Shown one piece after another: positions 35,630 to 45,912 of a stretch of DNA of 64,000 nucleotides (positions are counted from its first letter, which is position 1; each line of letters starts with the position of its first letter). Location of the stretch: NCBI RefSeq assembly GCF_047501175.1, contig NZ_JBEQWH010000001.1, positions 124,001-188,000 of the forward strand, in the 5' to 3' direction. The position numbers and the translations under genes are program-made. The notes below the pieces were generated by a model, which was not told the DNA's origin, made no database searches, and worked only from the letters and a program-made list of their open reading frames with translations. This DNA is from Methanoprimaticola sp047501175. GTDB lineage: Archaea; Thermoplasmatota; Thermoplasmata; Methanomassiliicoccales; Methanomethylophilaceae.

Positions 35630-35964
35630 AGAAGAATACTATGGTTTACATCGGAGGGTTCGCGATCATCGCGGTCATGGTCATAGTGACCCTCGCATAC
35701 GGCACGGGTGCAGGATTCGAGTTCGGCGGAGCCGACGATGCCGCGGAAGGCGTCGTGGGAGAGCAGGACCCGGACTACGAGCCCTGGACCTCCGGCATCT
35801 GGGGAGACTACGAGCTCCCCGGTGAGACCGAGAGTCTCCTGTTCGCACTGCAGGCAGCCATCGGCGCCGTGATCATCGGATATTTCATAGGAAGGTACAC
35901 TCGTCAGAAGGAGGCAGCGAATTCCAACGCCACGGAAGTGACCGCTGCCGATAAGACGGAATGA
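35626..35964 (+). CDS. cbiN: cobalt transport accessory protein CbiN
   Basis: The product is 112 residues with two membrane helices (about 7-25 and 72-90) flanking an extracytoplasmic loop with the typical Y-E-P-W-(T)-S-G-I-W and L-P-G-E-T-E-S-L-L-F-A-L-Q-A-A-I-G-A segments. It is required with CbiM for cobalt entry. The presence of a separate CbiN marks the system as CbiMNQO. Confidence 0.92.
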   Translation: MKKNTMVYIGGFAIIAVMVIVTLAYGTGAGFEFGGADDAAEGVVGEQDPDYEPWTSGIWGDYELPGETESLLFALQAAIGAVIIGYFIGRYTRQKEAANSNATEVTAADKTE

Positions 35965-35974
35965 GTGGGTCCCG

Positions 35975-36787
35975 ATGTCCGAGCAGACTCAGATGGACGC
36001 GCTCGCGTACAGCTCTCGGATGCTCGGTTGGGCACCCCTAGGGAAACTTCTTCTGGTGATAGTGGTACTGGTCATCAACATCGTGACCGATTCGATGCTG
36101 GTACCATTCGTCACCTTGGCCATCGGCCTCGGGCTGATGGCCTACTCAACCAATTTCAAAATCCCTTTCATTATAGCCCTCGCCATAGCGGAGGCATTTG
36201 TGATCCTCGTGTTCGGATGCGGCATGATCTCCGTCTCCGGCAGTTCCGGGGAGGTCATCTGGGACACGGACTTCCTGTGGATGCATTTCCATATGACCGT
36301 GGACAGCTTCAACGAGGCATGGCTCATCCTCTTCAGGGGGGTCGCGGGCATATCCGTGATGCTCGCCTTCGCGACATCCACCCCCATCCCGCACATCTCG
36401 CTGGCCCTGAGGCAGATCCATCTGCCCGTGGAGGTCTCGGAGATCGTCGTCCTGATCTACCGCTACGCGTTCCTCCTGCTCGAGAGGATGGAGGCGATGT
36501 GGAATGCCGCGCACAGCAGGATGGGATTCAACGGGGTCCGCACCAAGATAAACACGGTGGCGTCCATCGCGGTCGGGATATTCGTCCAGTCGACGAACCT
36601 ATCGGACAAGGCGCAGGTCGCCCTGGACTGCAGGAACTACAGGGGATACTTCCCGGTCTACAAGGAGCCCGCCAAGGTCGGGCTGAAATGGATCGTCGCA
36701 ATCGCCATCCTCGCGGCCGCGATCTACGTGTTCGGGCATTACACGGAGGGCCTGATCGACATGGCATCTCTCCTGGGGGTGGCCTGA
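35975..36787 (+). CDS. cbiQ: ECF transporter transmembrane subunit CbiQ
   Basis: The product is 270 residues. Several membrane helices are followed by the coupling region with the A-R-G-like motif (here D-K-A-Q-V-A-L-D-C-R-N-Y-R-G) that contacts the ATPases. It links CbiM/N to the two CbiO subunits. Its stop overlaps the next start by one base (TGATG). Confidence 0.92.
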   Translation: MSEQTQMDALAYSSRMLGWAPLGKLLLVIVVLVINIVTDSMLVPFVTLAIGLGLMAYSTNFKIPFIIALAIAEAFVILVFGCGMISVSGSSGEVIWDTDFLWMHFHMTVDSFNEAWLILFRGVAGISVMLAFATSTPIPHISLALRQIHLPVEVSEIVVLIYRYAFLLLERMEAMWNAAHSRMGFNGVRTKINTVASIAVGIFVQSTNLSDKAQVALDCRNYRGYFPVYKEPAKVGLKWIVAIAILAAAIYVFGHYTEGLIDMASLLGVA

Positions 36788-37902
36788 TGTCCATCCTGGA
36801 GACCCATGAGATCAGCTACAGGTACAATTCCCGTCAGGAGCGTCCTTCAGTCAAGGAGGTGTCCATATCCATAGGGGAGGGCAGGCGCACCGCGATCCTC
36901 GGAGCCAACGGTGCCGGGAAGTCCACCCTGTTCTACCATTTCAACGGGGTGTTCAAGCCCCAGTCCGGGGAGGTCCTGTACAGGGGCGTTCCCTTGGACT
37001 ATTCGAAGGACGCGCTCAGGGAGCTCCGTTCGGAGGTCTGCGTGGTCGTCCAGAACCCGGACGAGCAGATATTCTCGTCCACCGTGGAGGAGGACGTCGC
37101 GTTCGGACCCCTGAACCTCGGACTCTCCAGGGACGAGGTCGAGGAACGCATAACCGATGCCCTGGACATGGTCGGGATGACGGCATTCCGCTCCCGTCCG
37201 TCCACGCAGCTCTCGTACGGGCAGAGGAAGAGGGTGTCCCTGGCGGGCGCCCTCGCGGTGAACCCGAAGGTGATGATCCTCGACGAGCCCACCGCCGGAC
37301 TGGACCCCCAGATGTCCCAGGAGGTCATGGAGCTGATAGATCAGCTGTGCTTCACCGGCACCAGTGTCATAGTCTCAACCCACGATGTCGACCTGGCCTA
37401 CGCCTGGGCGGACGACGTCGATGTGCTGAGGCTCGGGAGGCTGGTCTACTCGGGGATGCCGGAGGGATTCTTCAGGGACCCGGTGCAGACCGCGTTCGCG
37501 GGACTGTGCAGACCCCACTCCTTCTCGTTGAACTCGTACATGATGCAGATACGCGGGCAGGACGAGATCCCCTACCCTAAGACCAACAGCCAGCTCCTCG
37601 CCCGGATGATGTCCGGGAGCGTCGAGCCCGGGGTCGTCAGGATCGTCCCGGTCGCGGAGGGGTCGGTCCCTTCGAAGGCCGACGGTCAGACATCGGGGGC
37701 GTACGGGTTCGCCGCGAAGAAGGCGATGAGGGATTCGGAGATCAATCCGGACTACGTCTTCGACGCGGTGGAGATGTGCATGATCGATGCCGTCAAGGGC
37801 ATAGACACGGTGCTGTACTGCGATGCGTCCATCGCGGAGCCTGTGGCGGAGCGCGTCAGGAGTCTCGGCACGTACGGCATAAGCCCGAAGGTGATACTTT
37901 GA
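36787..37902 (+). CDS. cbiO: cobalt ECF transporter ATPase CbiO (first copy)
   Basis: The product is 371 residues. It has Walker A G-A-N-G-A-G-K-S-T, Q-loop V-V-Q-N-P-D-E-Q-I-F, signature L-S-Y-G-Q-R-K-R, Walker B V-M-I-L-D-E-P-T-A-G-L-D-P and switch S-T-H-D-V-D. About 110 residues beyond the ATPase core form an extra C-terminal domain. The second copy has the same extension, so the pair probably arose by duplication and works as a heterodimer. Confidence 0.92.
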   Translation: MSILETHEISYRYNSRQERPSVKEVSISIGEGRRTAILGANGAGKSTLFYHFNGVFKPQSGEVLYRGVPLDYSKDALRELRSEVCVVVQNPDEQIFSSTVEEDVAFGPLNLGLSRDEVEERITDALDMVGMTAFRSRPSTQLSYGQRKRVSLAGALAVNPKVMILDEPTAGLDPQMSQEVMELIDQLCFTGTSVIVSTHDVDLAYAWADDVDVLRLGRLVYSGMPEGFFRDPVQTAFAGLCRPHSFSLNSYMMQIRGQDEIPYPKTNSQLLARMMSGSVEPGVVRIVPVAEGSVPSKADGQTSGAYGFAAKKAMRDSEINPDYVFDAVEMCMIDAVKGIDTVLYCDASIAEPVAERVRSLGTYGISPKVIL

Positions 37903-39035
37903 CGGAGCCCATCCTGGAGACCAGGTCGGTGGTCTTCTATTACGACAACAACACCAAGCCATCCCTGAACGGGGTGTCGCTCACCATAAAGAAGGGCGTG
38001 AAGACCGCGATCCTCGGAGCCAACGGCGCCGGGAAGTCCACGCTGTTCTATCAGCTGAACGGCGTCTGCAGGCCCTCCAAGGGAGAGGTCCTCTATCGCG
38101 GCGAGAGCATGTCATACAGGAAGAAGGCGCTCAAGGCCCTCCGCTCCAATGTCGCGGTCGTCCTCCAGAATCCGGACGACCAGATATTCGGTCAGACGGT
38201 CATTGCCGATGCCTCCTACGGACCCAAGAACATGGGGCTTCCCAAGGAGGAGGTCGACGAGAGGGCGCGCATCGCCCTGGAGCAGGTGGGTCTCTGGGAG
38301 CTCAGGGACAGGAACTCGCTCCAGCTGTCCTACGGGCAGAGGAAGAGGCTGTCCCTCGCCGGCGCACTCGCCATGGGTCCGGACATACTGATCCTCGACG
38401 AGCCCACCGCCGGGCTGGATCCGCAGATGGCCCTGGAGGTCATGGAGCTCGCTGAACAGCTCCATCACAGCGGTACCGACATCGTGATCTCGACGCACGA
38501 TGTGGATCTGGCATACATGTGGGCGGATGAGATCCACGTGCTCAGGGGAGGGGAGAAGGTGTACTCCGGGGAGCAGGAGGGGTTCTATTCCGATCCGCTC
38601 CTGACCTATTCCGCGGGACTCCTCCAGCCTTCCATGTTCCAGATAAACCAGACCGTCTCGCAGATGCGCGGGAAGGACCCCAGGCCGTATCCGCAGACGG
38701 AGCCGGAGCTCATCGCCAAAGCGGTGGACGGGAAGAGGGGCAACCTCACGGTCCTCCCGATGTCCGAGCACGTCGACCGCGACCTGGTGGAGGAGCTCAA
38801 CAAGGAGGTCGACTCCGTGGGGATATTCGGGTCCGTCACGCGCAGGGCGACGACCGCCAACGGATTCCCCGTGGACTTCATATTCGGAGGGTTCGAATCA
38901 TGCATGTCCCGTGTCCTGGTCGGGGAGGACTCCCTGCTGATATGCGACCCGGACTGCATAGACCTGGTGAAGCTGAAGATCTGGAAGATGTCGGACTTCG
39001 GGGAGCCCATAGACTACACGATCCTGTCCGAATAA
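37899..39035 (+). CDS. cbiO: cobalt ECF transporter ATPase CbiO (second copy)
   Basis: This 378-residue paralogue has Walker A G-A-N-G-A-G-K-S-T, signature L-S-Y-G-Q-R-K-R, Walker B I-L-I-L-D-E-P-T-A-G-L-D-P and S-T-H-D-V-D. The start is a TTG at 37899, overlapping the previous stop as TTGA. No ATG is suitable. The C-terminal extension of about 120 residues parallels that of the first copy. It is the last gene of cbiMNQOO. Confidence 0.9.
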   Translation: MTEPILETRSVVFYYDNNTKPSLNGVSLTIKKGVKTAILGANGAGKSTLFYQLNGVCRPSKGEVLYRGESMSYRKKALKALRSNVAVVLQNPDDQIFGQTVIADASYGPKNMGLPKEEVDERARIALEQVGLWELRDRNSLQLSYGQRKRLSLAGALAMGPDILILDEPTAGLDPQMALEVMELAEQLHHSGTDIVISTHDVDLAYMWADEIHVLRGGEKVYSGEQEGFYSDPLLTYSAGLLQPSMFQINQTVSQMRGKDPRPYPQTEPELIAKAVDGKRGNLTVLPMSEHVDRDLVEELNKEVDSVGIFGSVTRRATTANGFPVDFIFGGFESCMSRVLVGEDSLLICDPDCIDLVKLKIWKMSDFGEPIDYTILSE

Positions 39036-39142
39036 TCGTTCATTGAGTGCTTACCTATGATAGCAGATAGATTATCGGCATATTCCATGATATTCACAAA
39101 GTCAGGTTCGAGATTTAAAAGGGAGAGGGGATGAAGTAAAAA

Positions 39143-39159
39143 GGCGGTTAGTGACCGCC
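39143..39159. terminator. bidirectional terminator between cbiO and cobN
   Basis: GGCGGT-TAGTG-ACCGCC is preceded by AAAAA and followed by TGTTT, between the converging operons. It could serve both strands. Confidence 0.7.
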
Positions 39160-39166
39160 CTGTTTA

Positions 39167-42100
39167 TCACTTAGTTTTTGTCTCGGATTCACGGAATTTC
39201 GAGGTCATGTCGGATAAAGAGGACATGCCTTCATTCCATGAGGGTACGCTTTTGGAATCATATATGTCAATGCTGCCACCCTGATATTCCCCTTCGCCTG
39301 CACGTTCCTCCATATCCGATTCGATATCCAGATAGACATTCTGCAGGAATCCCAATGTCTCGTCATCCGTCTCCCAAAGTCCTCTGGAGTGTGCCTCGAG
39401 GAGACGTCTGGACATCTCTTCCAGAGCGTAAGGGTTGTTTTCCTGGAAGAATCCTAGCATTTCCTCATCCTTGAGGAACGATTCCACGATCTCATCGAAT
39501 AGCCAACCATCCACTTCGTGCGTAGTGGCTTGCCATCCGAACAGACGGGTCACGCGTTTGGCAACCTCATTGGCACCTTTGTATCCGTGCTCTTTCATGG
39601 CGGAGATCCACTCCGGATTCAGTGTCTTGGTCCTCATGACTCTACGGAATTCTTCGGCGAGAGTCCCGATCGTCAGTTCGCGCGGATCCCTGGTGTCTCC
39701 GTAGTATGATTTCACGTCTTTCCCAGACAGGTAACGTGATGCAGAGACCATTCCACCTATATTGCTGAAATGACAGCTGCATGATAGTATGTCTGTCTCG
39801 TCTGATACTGTACGATCGAAGACGATGTCGTTCCTGGAAAGAACTGTTGCGAATTGTTTGTACATCGGCTGTCCGTTCCTCTTCCCACCGTAGCCATGCC
39901 CCTTGACTCTGACAAAGATGTCTGCCAGATCCTTATCTTCCTTCCATGCACTGGCAAAAACTGCCAGATTTACCCCAGATGTGTATGTTCCCGGAGGTGC
40001 ACCGAACATGCGCGTGTTCGCCTTTTCGGGAGTCATACCTGATTTCATCGATTCCATGCTGTGTTTACGTATGAAGTTCATGTCATCGGGTTCATCCAAT
40101 CCTGCTACCTCGTTGACCACCTCATCGATGAAGTCGATGACGTTCATCATGTTGTCCCTGAGGATACATGAGACGTTGATTGAGATGTCTATCCTGGGCC
40201 GGCCCAATTCCTCTAATGGGATGATGTGGAAACTCTTGACCCTTCCGTCCGGTTCCCAGATAGGTTCGGCACCGAGCAGGGACATGATTTCCGACATGGT
40301 CTCTCCTCCCGTGGATATCAGCTCACCCATGGTCCAGAACAGGCCGATGCTCTCGGGCATCTTGCCTTCCTCATCCAGATATTTGTCAATCGTCTCTCTG
40401 GCAATCCTGCAACCTACCGTCCAAGCTGTTTTGGATGGGACCGAATAGGGATCCATGGCGTAGAAATTGCGTCCGGTAGGCATGATGTCATATCTTCCAC
40501 GGGTTATGTATCCTGATGGTCCTGGACATATGTACCCTCCATTATAACCGTTCAATAGGGAACCAATTTCATCGGAATTATCGATACGGGAGTTCACATC
40601 ATGGATCATGTCCACGTATTTGGAGAATGATTCGACCTGTTCTGGTGTGGCTGAGATTCCGATATCTGCGAGGGATTCCTCCACGGACAGTCCTGCCAGG
40701 ATGCATCCTACGAAATCGCGGGTATTCTTCCCTATCGTCTCTATCAATTCTCCATATGATTTGCCCGATTCCTCATCGATGCGCCCTTGATCTCTGTAAA
40801 GTTCACTCAGATCGAAGCCCATGATGTCCGAGATGCAATCACGGATGGAATCGTGTTCCTCACCATATCTGACGATGGAGTTCACGGCCTCTGTCCTGTT
40901 CGGGCCCGTCGGCATCCTGCCGAATATGTGCATTCCTTTGTTCATTTGAGAATTGCGAAGTCTTGATAGGGCCTCGTGACATATGCGGACGCACTCTTGA
41001 AGCTCCGTGTCATCCGTCAATCCTATATCGTCCATATTTGCTTCATGGACCTTGTCGAGGATCTTCTTCCTCAGTTCCTCCGAATGGGTCGGGTCGTTCC
41101 TTGCCGTCGAGTATTCGGAGAGAAGACCATCCAGCTCCGCGAACGGACCGTAAAGGTTCACGCCGGTCATCAGATGCTGCATATGGTCTATCAAGGTGGC
41201 ATATGACCTGCGTTTGGCCACCAGCCCTTCTGACGGGTTGTCCGAGTTGTAGATGTATACATGGGGAACATTGCGCATGCATATGTCTGGATAACAATCC
41301 TGTGTCATGCCGATGCCCATTCCGGGAGTCCACTCCATGCTTCCGTGTGTGCCTGTGTGCATCACCACATCCGCACCCCATACATCTTCATAGTAGTGGT
41401 ATGTGGCTAGATACTGGTGTGTTGGCGGGCACGCAGGATCGTGGAGGATCTTGCAGACCTGTCCGTCGCAACGTGTGCCGAAACAACCGCGTTTTGGCTG
41501 AACCGCGACGATGACGTTGCCGAATGATATGCCTGTGATCAGGATCTTGCCGTCGAGGACCATCCCCTCTCCTGGAGGCACGCCCCATGTGGAGACGATA
41601 TCGTCCTGTGTTCTTTTCGACAGGGTGGAGAAGTACTGGTTGTATTCGTCCAGGTCCATCTCGTGGATGACGCCTCCATGTTTCTTCATTTCGACAGAGG
41701 TGGTCCATCTGAATTCGGATAATGCTTTGGAGTCGAGTATGCGTGTGATCAGGTCTTTCCCGTCTTCGGGTGGCTCAACATGGTATCCTTCTGCTCTCAA
41801 CCTCTTCATGATGTCTGCCACGCTCTCCAAACTGTCCAGGCCGGCTGCGTTACCAACGTTGGCTTCCACACCGTTGCACGGGAAGTTGTTTAGAAGGATC
41901 AGGACCCTTCTCTCCGACCTGGGCTTGTGGCGCAACTTTATGATGTTGTGTATGCGTCTGGCGAACATCTCGCGACGATCGGGGAAGGATGTCCTGACAT
42001 TGTCCTTGTCCCTGGAATGCCCGACGTCCGAACCGATGACGATCGGTTCGATTATTCCCTCGAACTCCGGGAAAGCCACCTGCCATGTTATGTCGGATGT

Positions 42101-42988
42101 CAGACCTATGCTCTGTCTCCATTCCTCTTCCGACATACGGGCCATGACCACCGGCTGGAAGATCGGTACATTGAGATCTTTGAGAAGGTTCAGCGAGTCT
42201 GGGTCTTGTGGGTCGGAGGTCATGCTGCTTCCGATGAAACCGGTGGAGAGCTTGATCATTGCATCCACGATGGCCGTCCCATCACGTGTGAAGAATCTCC
42301 TTATGACCTCGCCATGGCTCATGGCTCCGAACTCCTCCTTCTTGGAGAACGACACGAATGACAGCAGAGGATTCAATCCCAGTTCCTCTAGGTCGGAGCA
42401 CAGCTCCCTTTCCAATGAAAGGCCATCCATGAGGTATGTGGGCCTCGATGCTATGATCCCCACGAACGGTCTGTTGGGATCGATGCCTGTCCCTTCGACA
42501 TAGGATTCCGTGCTGTCATATACGATCCCGGATGTCGGGTCTAAGATCCCTTGCCACGGGATGTTCTCTGGAGGGAGAGGTTCTCCGCATTTCCATCCCA
42601 GCCCCTTCTCCAATGCATCGAACATGCGTATGAAGTTCTCATCCCCGCCTTCTTGCATGTATCTGTAGAGGTCTATCGCCAGACTATGATCGACAGAGGT
42701 CATGGCCCACATGGTCGGATCGACCCCGAAGCTCACGATTCTCATGGAGTTCTTTATCGGCAGGATGCGGTCTTCGAGGTCCGCACCAAACTGTGTGTTC
42801 TGTCTATATATCACGACGGCATCGCACTCTTTCATCTTGGCGACCACGTCATCGACGAATTCCCCCGTCCTATCGTCAGTGCTTTGTTGGACGATCTCCA
42901 AAACCACACCTAATCTATCACGTATGCGCTCCAGTATAGGCGTGTGGCTCTTCCAGAGGATAGTCATAACCTTCTTTCTGTCATTCAT
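39167..42988 (-). CDS. cobN: CobN/magnesium-chelatase H-type cobaltochelatase large subunit
   Basis: This 1273-residue protein has the normal CobN length, with diagnostic blocks such as H-T-G-T-H-G-S-M-E-W-T-P-G, the F-S-K-Y-V-D region, S-P-G-G-Y-x-like loops, and G-H-G-Y-G-G-K-R-N-G-Q-P. It binds the tetrapyrrole and inserts the metal, using the AAA subunits encoded just upstream. With a cobalt importer converging on it, cobalt insertion into a corrinoid is the best guess. Nickel insertion for F430 uses other enzymes. GGAGTGTGATC before the ATG at 42988 favours that start over a TTG at 43003. Codon use is less GC-rich than neighbouring regions. Confidence 0.9.
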   Translation of the reverse strand: MNDRKKVMTILWKSHTPILERIRDRLGVVLEIVQQSTDDRTGEFVDDVVAKMKECDAVVIYRQNTQFGADLEDRILPIKNSMRIVSFGVDPTMWAMTSVDHSLAIDLYRYMQEGGDENFIRMFDALEKGLGWKCGEPLPPENIPWQGILDPTSGIVYDSTESYVEGTGIDPNRPFVGIIASRPTYLMDGLSLERELCSDLEELGLNPLLSFVSFSKKEEFGAMSHGEVIRRFFTRDGTAIVDAMIKLSTGFIGSSMTSDPQDPDSLNLLKDLNVPIFQPVVMARMSEEEWRQSIGLTSDITWQVAFPEFEGIIEPIVIGSDVGHSRDKDNVRTSFPDRREMFARRIHNIIKLRHKPRSERRVLILLNNFPCNGVEANVGNAAGLDSLESVADIMKRLRAEGYHVEPPEDGKDLITRILDSKALSEFRWTTSVEMKKHGGVIHEMDLDEYNQYFSTLSKRTQDDIVSTWGVPPGEGMVLDGKILITGISFGNVIVAVQPKRGCFGTRCDGQVCKILHDPACPPTHQYLATYHYYEDVWGADVVMHTGTHGSMEWTPGMGIGMTQDCYPDICMRNVPHVYIYNSDNPSEGLVAKRRSYATLIDHMQHLMTGVNLYGPFAELDGLLSEYSTARNDPTHSEELRKKILDKVHEANMDDIGLTDDTELQECVRICHEALSRLRNSQMNKGMHIFGRMPTGPNRTEAVNSIVRYGEEHDSIRDCISDIMGFDLSELYRDQGRIDEESGKSYGELIETIGKNTRDFVGCILAGLSVEESLADIGISATPEQVESFSKYVDMIHDVNSRIDNSDEIGSLLNGYNGGYICPGPSGYITRGRYDIMPTGRNFYAMDPYSVPSKTAWTVGCRIARETIDKYLDEEGKMPESIGLFWTMGELISTGGETMSEIMSLLGAEPIWEPDGRVKSFHIIPLEELGRPRIDISINVSCILRDNMMNVIDFIDEVVNEVAGLDEPDDMNFIRKHSMESMKSGMTPEKANTRMFGAPPGTYTSGVNLAVFASAWKEDKDLADIFVRVKGHGYGGKRNGQPMYKQFATVLSRNDIVFDRTVSDETDILSCSCHFSNIGGMVSASRYLSGKDVKSYYGDTRDPRELTIGTLAEEFRRVMRTKTLNPEWISAMKEHGYKGANEVAKRVTRLFGWQATTHEVDGWLFDEIVESFLKDEEMLGFFQENNPYALEEMSRRLLEAHSRGLWETDDETLGFLQNVYLDIESDMEERAGEGEYQGGSIDIYDSKSVPSWNEGMSSLSDMTSKFRESETKTK

Positions 42989-43018
42989 CTGATCACACTC
43001 CAAGGAAAAATCGGATTA

Positions 43019-44875
43019 TCATTCGAAAGCGTTCATGGCCATTTTGACCGAAGTTGACAAGTTCTTGGCATCCAGATCCTCCAGCTGTATGTATGTGGCA
43101 TCCAGCATCGAGGCCAAGGTCATCGCTTTGCCGAAACGGACAAGTCCAATTTCGGTATCGACCACGATGGTGCGGATGCCTGCCTCTGCGATCGCTTCCG
43201 CCATGTCCTTCAGGGCAGTGTCCAGGTTCGTGCACCCTTCCGGTTTGACATTGCCTCTGCCGTCCGTAAGTATCACCATAACCGGCTCCAATCCGGATCT
43301 TGCCTCCCTGCTGAGGATCCTGTATCCTTCCTGGATGCCTGCATACAGGGGGGTTTTCCCCCCGACCGGGAGCTCTTCCATGGTGCGATATGCTGTCAGA
43401 ATGCTACGGGTCGGTTGTAGGATCTCTTCGGCAGATTCGCCTTTGAATATGACAAGGCCCACCAGATTCCTACGTTTGTACGCATCATCCAACATCGACA
43501 GTATGGCACCTTTGACAGCAACCATCCTGCTTTGGGCACCCATGGATCCGGATCCGTCTACGACAAAGAGAACCGTCGTCCCCTTGTGTTTGATCCTGAC
43601 CTTGTCACGAAGGTCATTCCTTTCGAGAGCTATCGTCACCATGGAGTGATCCCTCGTCCTTTGGTAGGGGGCGGCCGCGTGTATGCTCGGAACGAGTGCT
43701 ATATCGCGGACCTTCCCACGTGGTATCATGTATCCGATCGTTCTGCCAGATCCGTCTTTGGATAAGGAGGAGTCCTGTCTTCCCGATCTGCGGTTGCGAT
43801 TGTTCCTGTTCTCTGGCGGTATGTAGTCTTTGACGTCGAACTTCTCGCCTACTTCGAACACAGTGTCTCCAGATGGGCCCGGATGGTTCTCATCATGTTC
43901 AGTATCGTCCGGTTCGGAAGGACGCTCGCGATCCGGTTGCGATTGCCCTTGATCCTCCTGATTCGGCTTTTCAGGATCGTCCACCTCTGATTCGTCAGGT
44001 TCGATGTCGTTCTCCTCATCCACCGGTGGGGGTGGAATTTCACGTCTGCGGTGTTGTAGACACATGATCACACCGCATTTCAGATCGTCCTGCGTAGTTT
44101 TCGGATGTCCTTCCAGCGCTGCGGATGCCCTAGCGACATTCATGGTGGCGATGTCGCCACGATGCCCTTCCACGAACATCTCCCTGCTGATCTCTGAGAT
44201 CATGGTCGGCAGTCCCTCGGGTATTTCGATCTTTTCGCATTCTGCACATCTTATCTTGGAAATGAGGTCGGAGGTCTGTTCGGAGAATGATGATATGAAT
44301 CCTCCGGGATCTTTCTCGAAGTGCAGGGATCTGAGGATCACCTCGCGTCTGTCTTCGGGAAACACAATCGGATCCATATCGACACAGATGTCGAATTTGT
44401 CCATGAGCACTTCATCCAGGGTCTCTTCTGCAGGGTCCATGGTGCCTATCAGGAGGGTATCGAAGCAGCGGTTCACTGACACTCCCGACATTTCTCCGAC
44501 GGCTTTGCCCTCCAGGACCGCGTTCAGAAGTGTGTGGAGGACCTCCTTAGATTGAAGGTTGATGTTGTCGGCAATCAGGATGTTCCCATTCGCACGTTCC
44601 AGCAGGGAGTCTGAGACCCTCTTTTTTCCGGTGGAGATCGCAACTTCTATGTCCATGGATCCGAACAGATCCTCCACGGCTATCCCTGGTGGCATCTCGA
44701 CCACCCTTCTGTCCCCAGAGATATGCTCGATCCCTCTGGCGATCACGGATTTTCCGGAGCCTACAGGTCCGCGTATGAGGATGGTATGTATGTCCGGTGA
44801 GATCAGACCTATGGCAAGTGCCTTGAGTATGCGGTCACCGTTCACAACGGCCACTGGTGGAAAGAGGTGCCTCAT
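43019..44875 (-). CDS. chelatase AAA + von Willebrand A subunit (ChlD/CobT-like)
   Basis: The product is 618 residues. The N-terminal AAA domain (G-P-V-G-S-G-K-S, residues about 36-43) is followed by an acidic Pro/Glu/Asp linker (about 330-400) and a C-terminal vWA domain with the metal-ion motif V-D-G-S-G-S-M-G. This is the architecture of ChlD/BchD. It pairs with the ChlI-type ring to drive CobN. Its start overlaps the stop of the ChlI-type gene (ATGA). Confidence 0.88.
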   Translation of the reverse strand: MRHLFPPVAVVNGDRILKALAIGLISPDIHTILIRGPVGSGKSVIARGIEHISGDRRVVEMPPGIAVEDLFGSMDIEVAISTGKKRVSDSLLERANGNILIADNINLQSKEVLHTLLNAVLEGKAVGEMSGVSVNRCFDTLLIGTMDPAEETLDEVLMDKFDICVDMDPIVFPEDRREVILRSLHFEKDPGGFISSFSEQTSDLISKIRCAECEKIEIPEGLPTMISEISREMFVEGHRGDIATMNVARASAALEGHPKTTQDDLKCGVIMCLQHRRREIPPPPVDEENDIEPDESEVDDPEKPNQEDQGQSQPDRERPSEPDDTEHDENHPGPSGDTVFEVGEKFDVKDYIPPENRNNRNRRSGRQDSSLSKDGSGRTIGYMIPRGKVRDIALVPSIHAAAPYQRTRDHSMVTIALERNDLRDKVRIKHKGTTVLFVVDGSGSMGAQSRMVAVKGAILSMLDDAYKRRNLVGLVIFKGESAEEILQPTRSILTAYRTMEELPVGGKTPLYAGIQEGYRILSREARSGLEPVMVILTDGRGNVKPEGCTNLDTALKDMAEAIAEAGIRTIVVDTEIGLVRFGKAMTLASMLDATYIQLEDLDAKNLSTSVKMAMNAFE

Positions 44876-45912
44876 AGGGTTTCCGCCGTGGCTTCCATCC
44901 ATCTTTTCAATTCCATCGTATCGAGGGTGGAATCCTGGAAAGGATTGCGCCTCATACGATGCGGGAGCACCAATCCCGATACATGGATCACGTCGTATGG
45001 TGTGACCTGATCCCTTCCTTGCCAGGCTGCGTATGTGCAAGCGGCTTTGACCATGGTCAGGTCGGCACGGTGCCCATCGACACCGAGGTGGAGGGATACC
45101 TTGACTGCCATGTCGATGGTCCTGTCATCCGGTTCGATTGTGTCCATTATGGCTCTGGCTTCGATTATCCTTTTCTTGATCTCCGTGTTCTGATCCGCAT
45201 AACTTGAGCAGAATCCATCGGAGTCCTTTTCGAAGGCCAAACGTCTGCGGATGATCTCTGCCCGCTTCCTATCATCGTATTCACCTTTGATGTCGACCAT
45301 CAGGCCGAATCTGTCAAGAAGTTGCGGGCGCAGGTCCCCTTCTTCGGGGTTCATGGTCCCGATCAGGATGAACCTGGCAGGATGGGAGTAGGACACGCTC
45401 TCCCTCTCGATGAAGTTCATGCCCATGGCTGCAGAATCCAGCAGGAGGTCCACGATGTGGTCGTCAAGCAGGTTTATCTCATCGACATACAGGATGTTGC
45501 CATTGGCCTTGGCAAGGACCCCAGGTTCGAATTTCTTCTTGCCGGTACTTATCGCATGTTCGATATCCAATGTCCCCGCTACGCGGTCCTCGGTGGAGCT
45601 AAGGGGCAGTTCAACCACCTGCATCGCGCGGATGTCCATCTCCAGACCTCCAGATGTTCTGCGTTCCATGCAGTCTGGACACAGGGATTCCCATCTGCCC
45701 CATTGGCATCCGCACGCGCATCCTTTGACAACCTCTCTTTCAGGAAGCAATGCAGCCAGTGCTCTGACGGCGGTTGATTTCGCAGTGCCCTTTTCACCTC
45801 TTATGAGCACTCCTCCGATCGAGGGGTTGATTGTGTTCAGGATAAGTCCTTCCTTCATCTCGTCCTGTCCGACTATTGCAGCGAACGGGTATGTTTTCCT
45901 TGCAGTCATCAA
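44872..45912 (-). CDS. chelatase AAA ATPase subunit (ChlI/BchI-like)
   Basis: This 346-residue protein has Walker A G-E-K-G-T-A-K-S-T, Walker B I-L-Y-V-D-E-I-N-L-L and the sensor/arginine region R-F-I-L-I-G-T-M-N-P-E-E-G-D-L-R-P-Q-L-L-D-R-F-G. A four-cysteine insert (C-A-C-G-C then C-P-D-C) near residue 65 is found in many archaeal and corrinoid-linked ChlI proteins. It hydrolyses ATP for the chelatase complex and is the start of the chelatase half of the operon. Confidence 0.9.
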   Translation of the reverse strand: MMTARKTYPFAAIVGQDEMKEGLILNTINPSIGGVLIRGEKGTAKSTAVRALAALLPEREVVKGCACGCQWGRWESLCPDCMERRTSGGLEMDIRAMQVVELPLSSTEDRVAGTLDIEHAISTGKKKFEPGVLAKANGNILYVDEINLLDDHIVDLLLDSAAMGMNFIERESVSYSHPARFILIGTMNPEEGDLRPQLLDRFGLMVDIKGEYDDRKRAEIIRRRLAFEKDSDGFCSSYADQNTEIKKRIIEARAIMDTIEPDDRTIDMAVKVSLHLGVDGHRADLTMVKAACTYAAWQGRDQVTPYDVIHVSGLVLPHRMRRNPFQDSTLDTMELKRWMEATAETL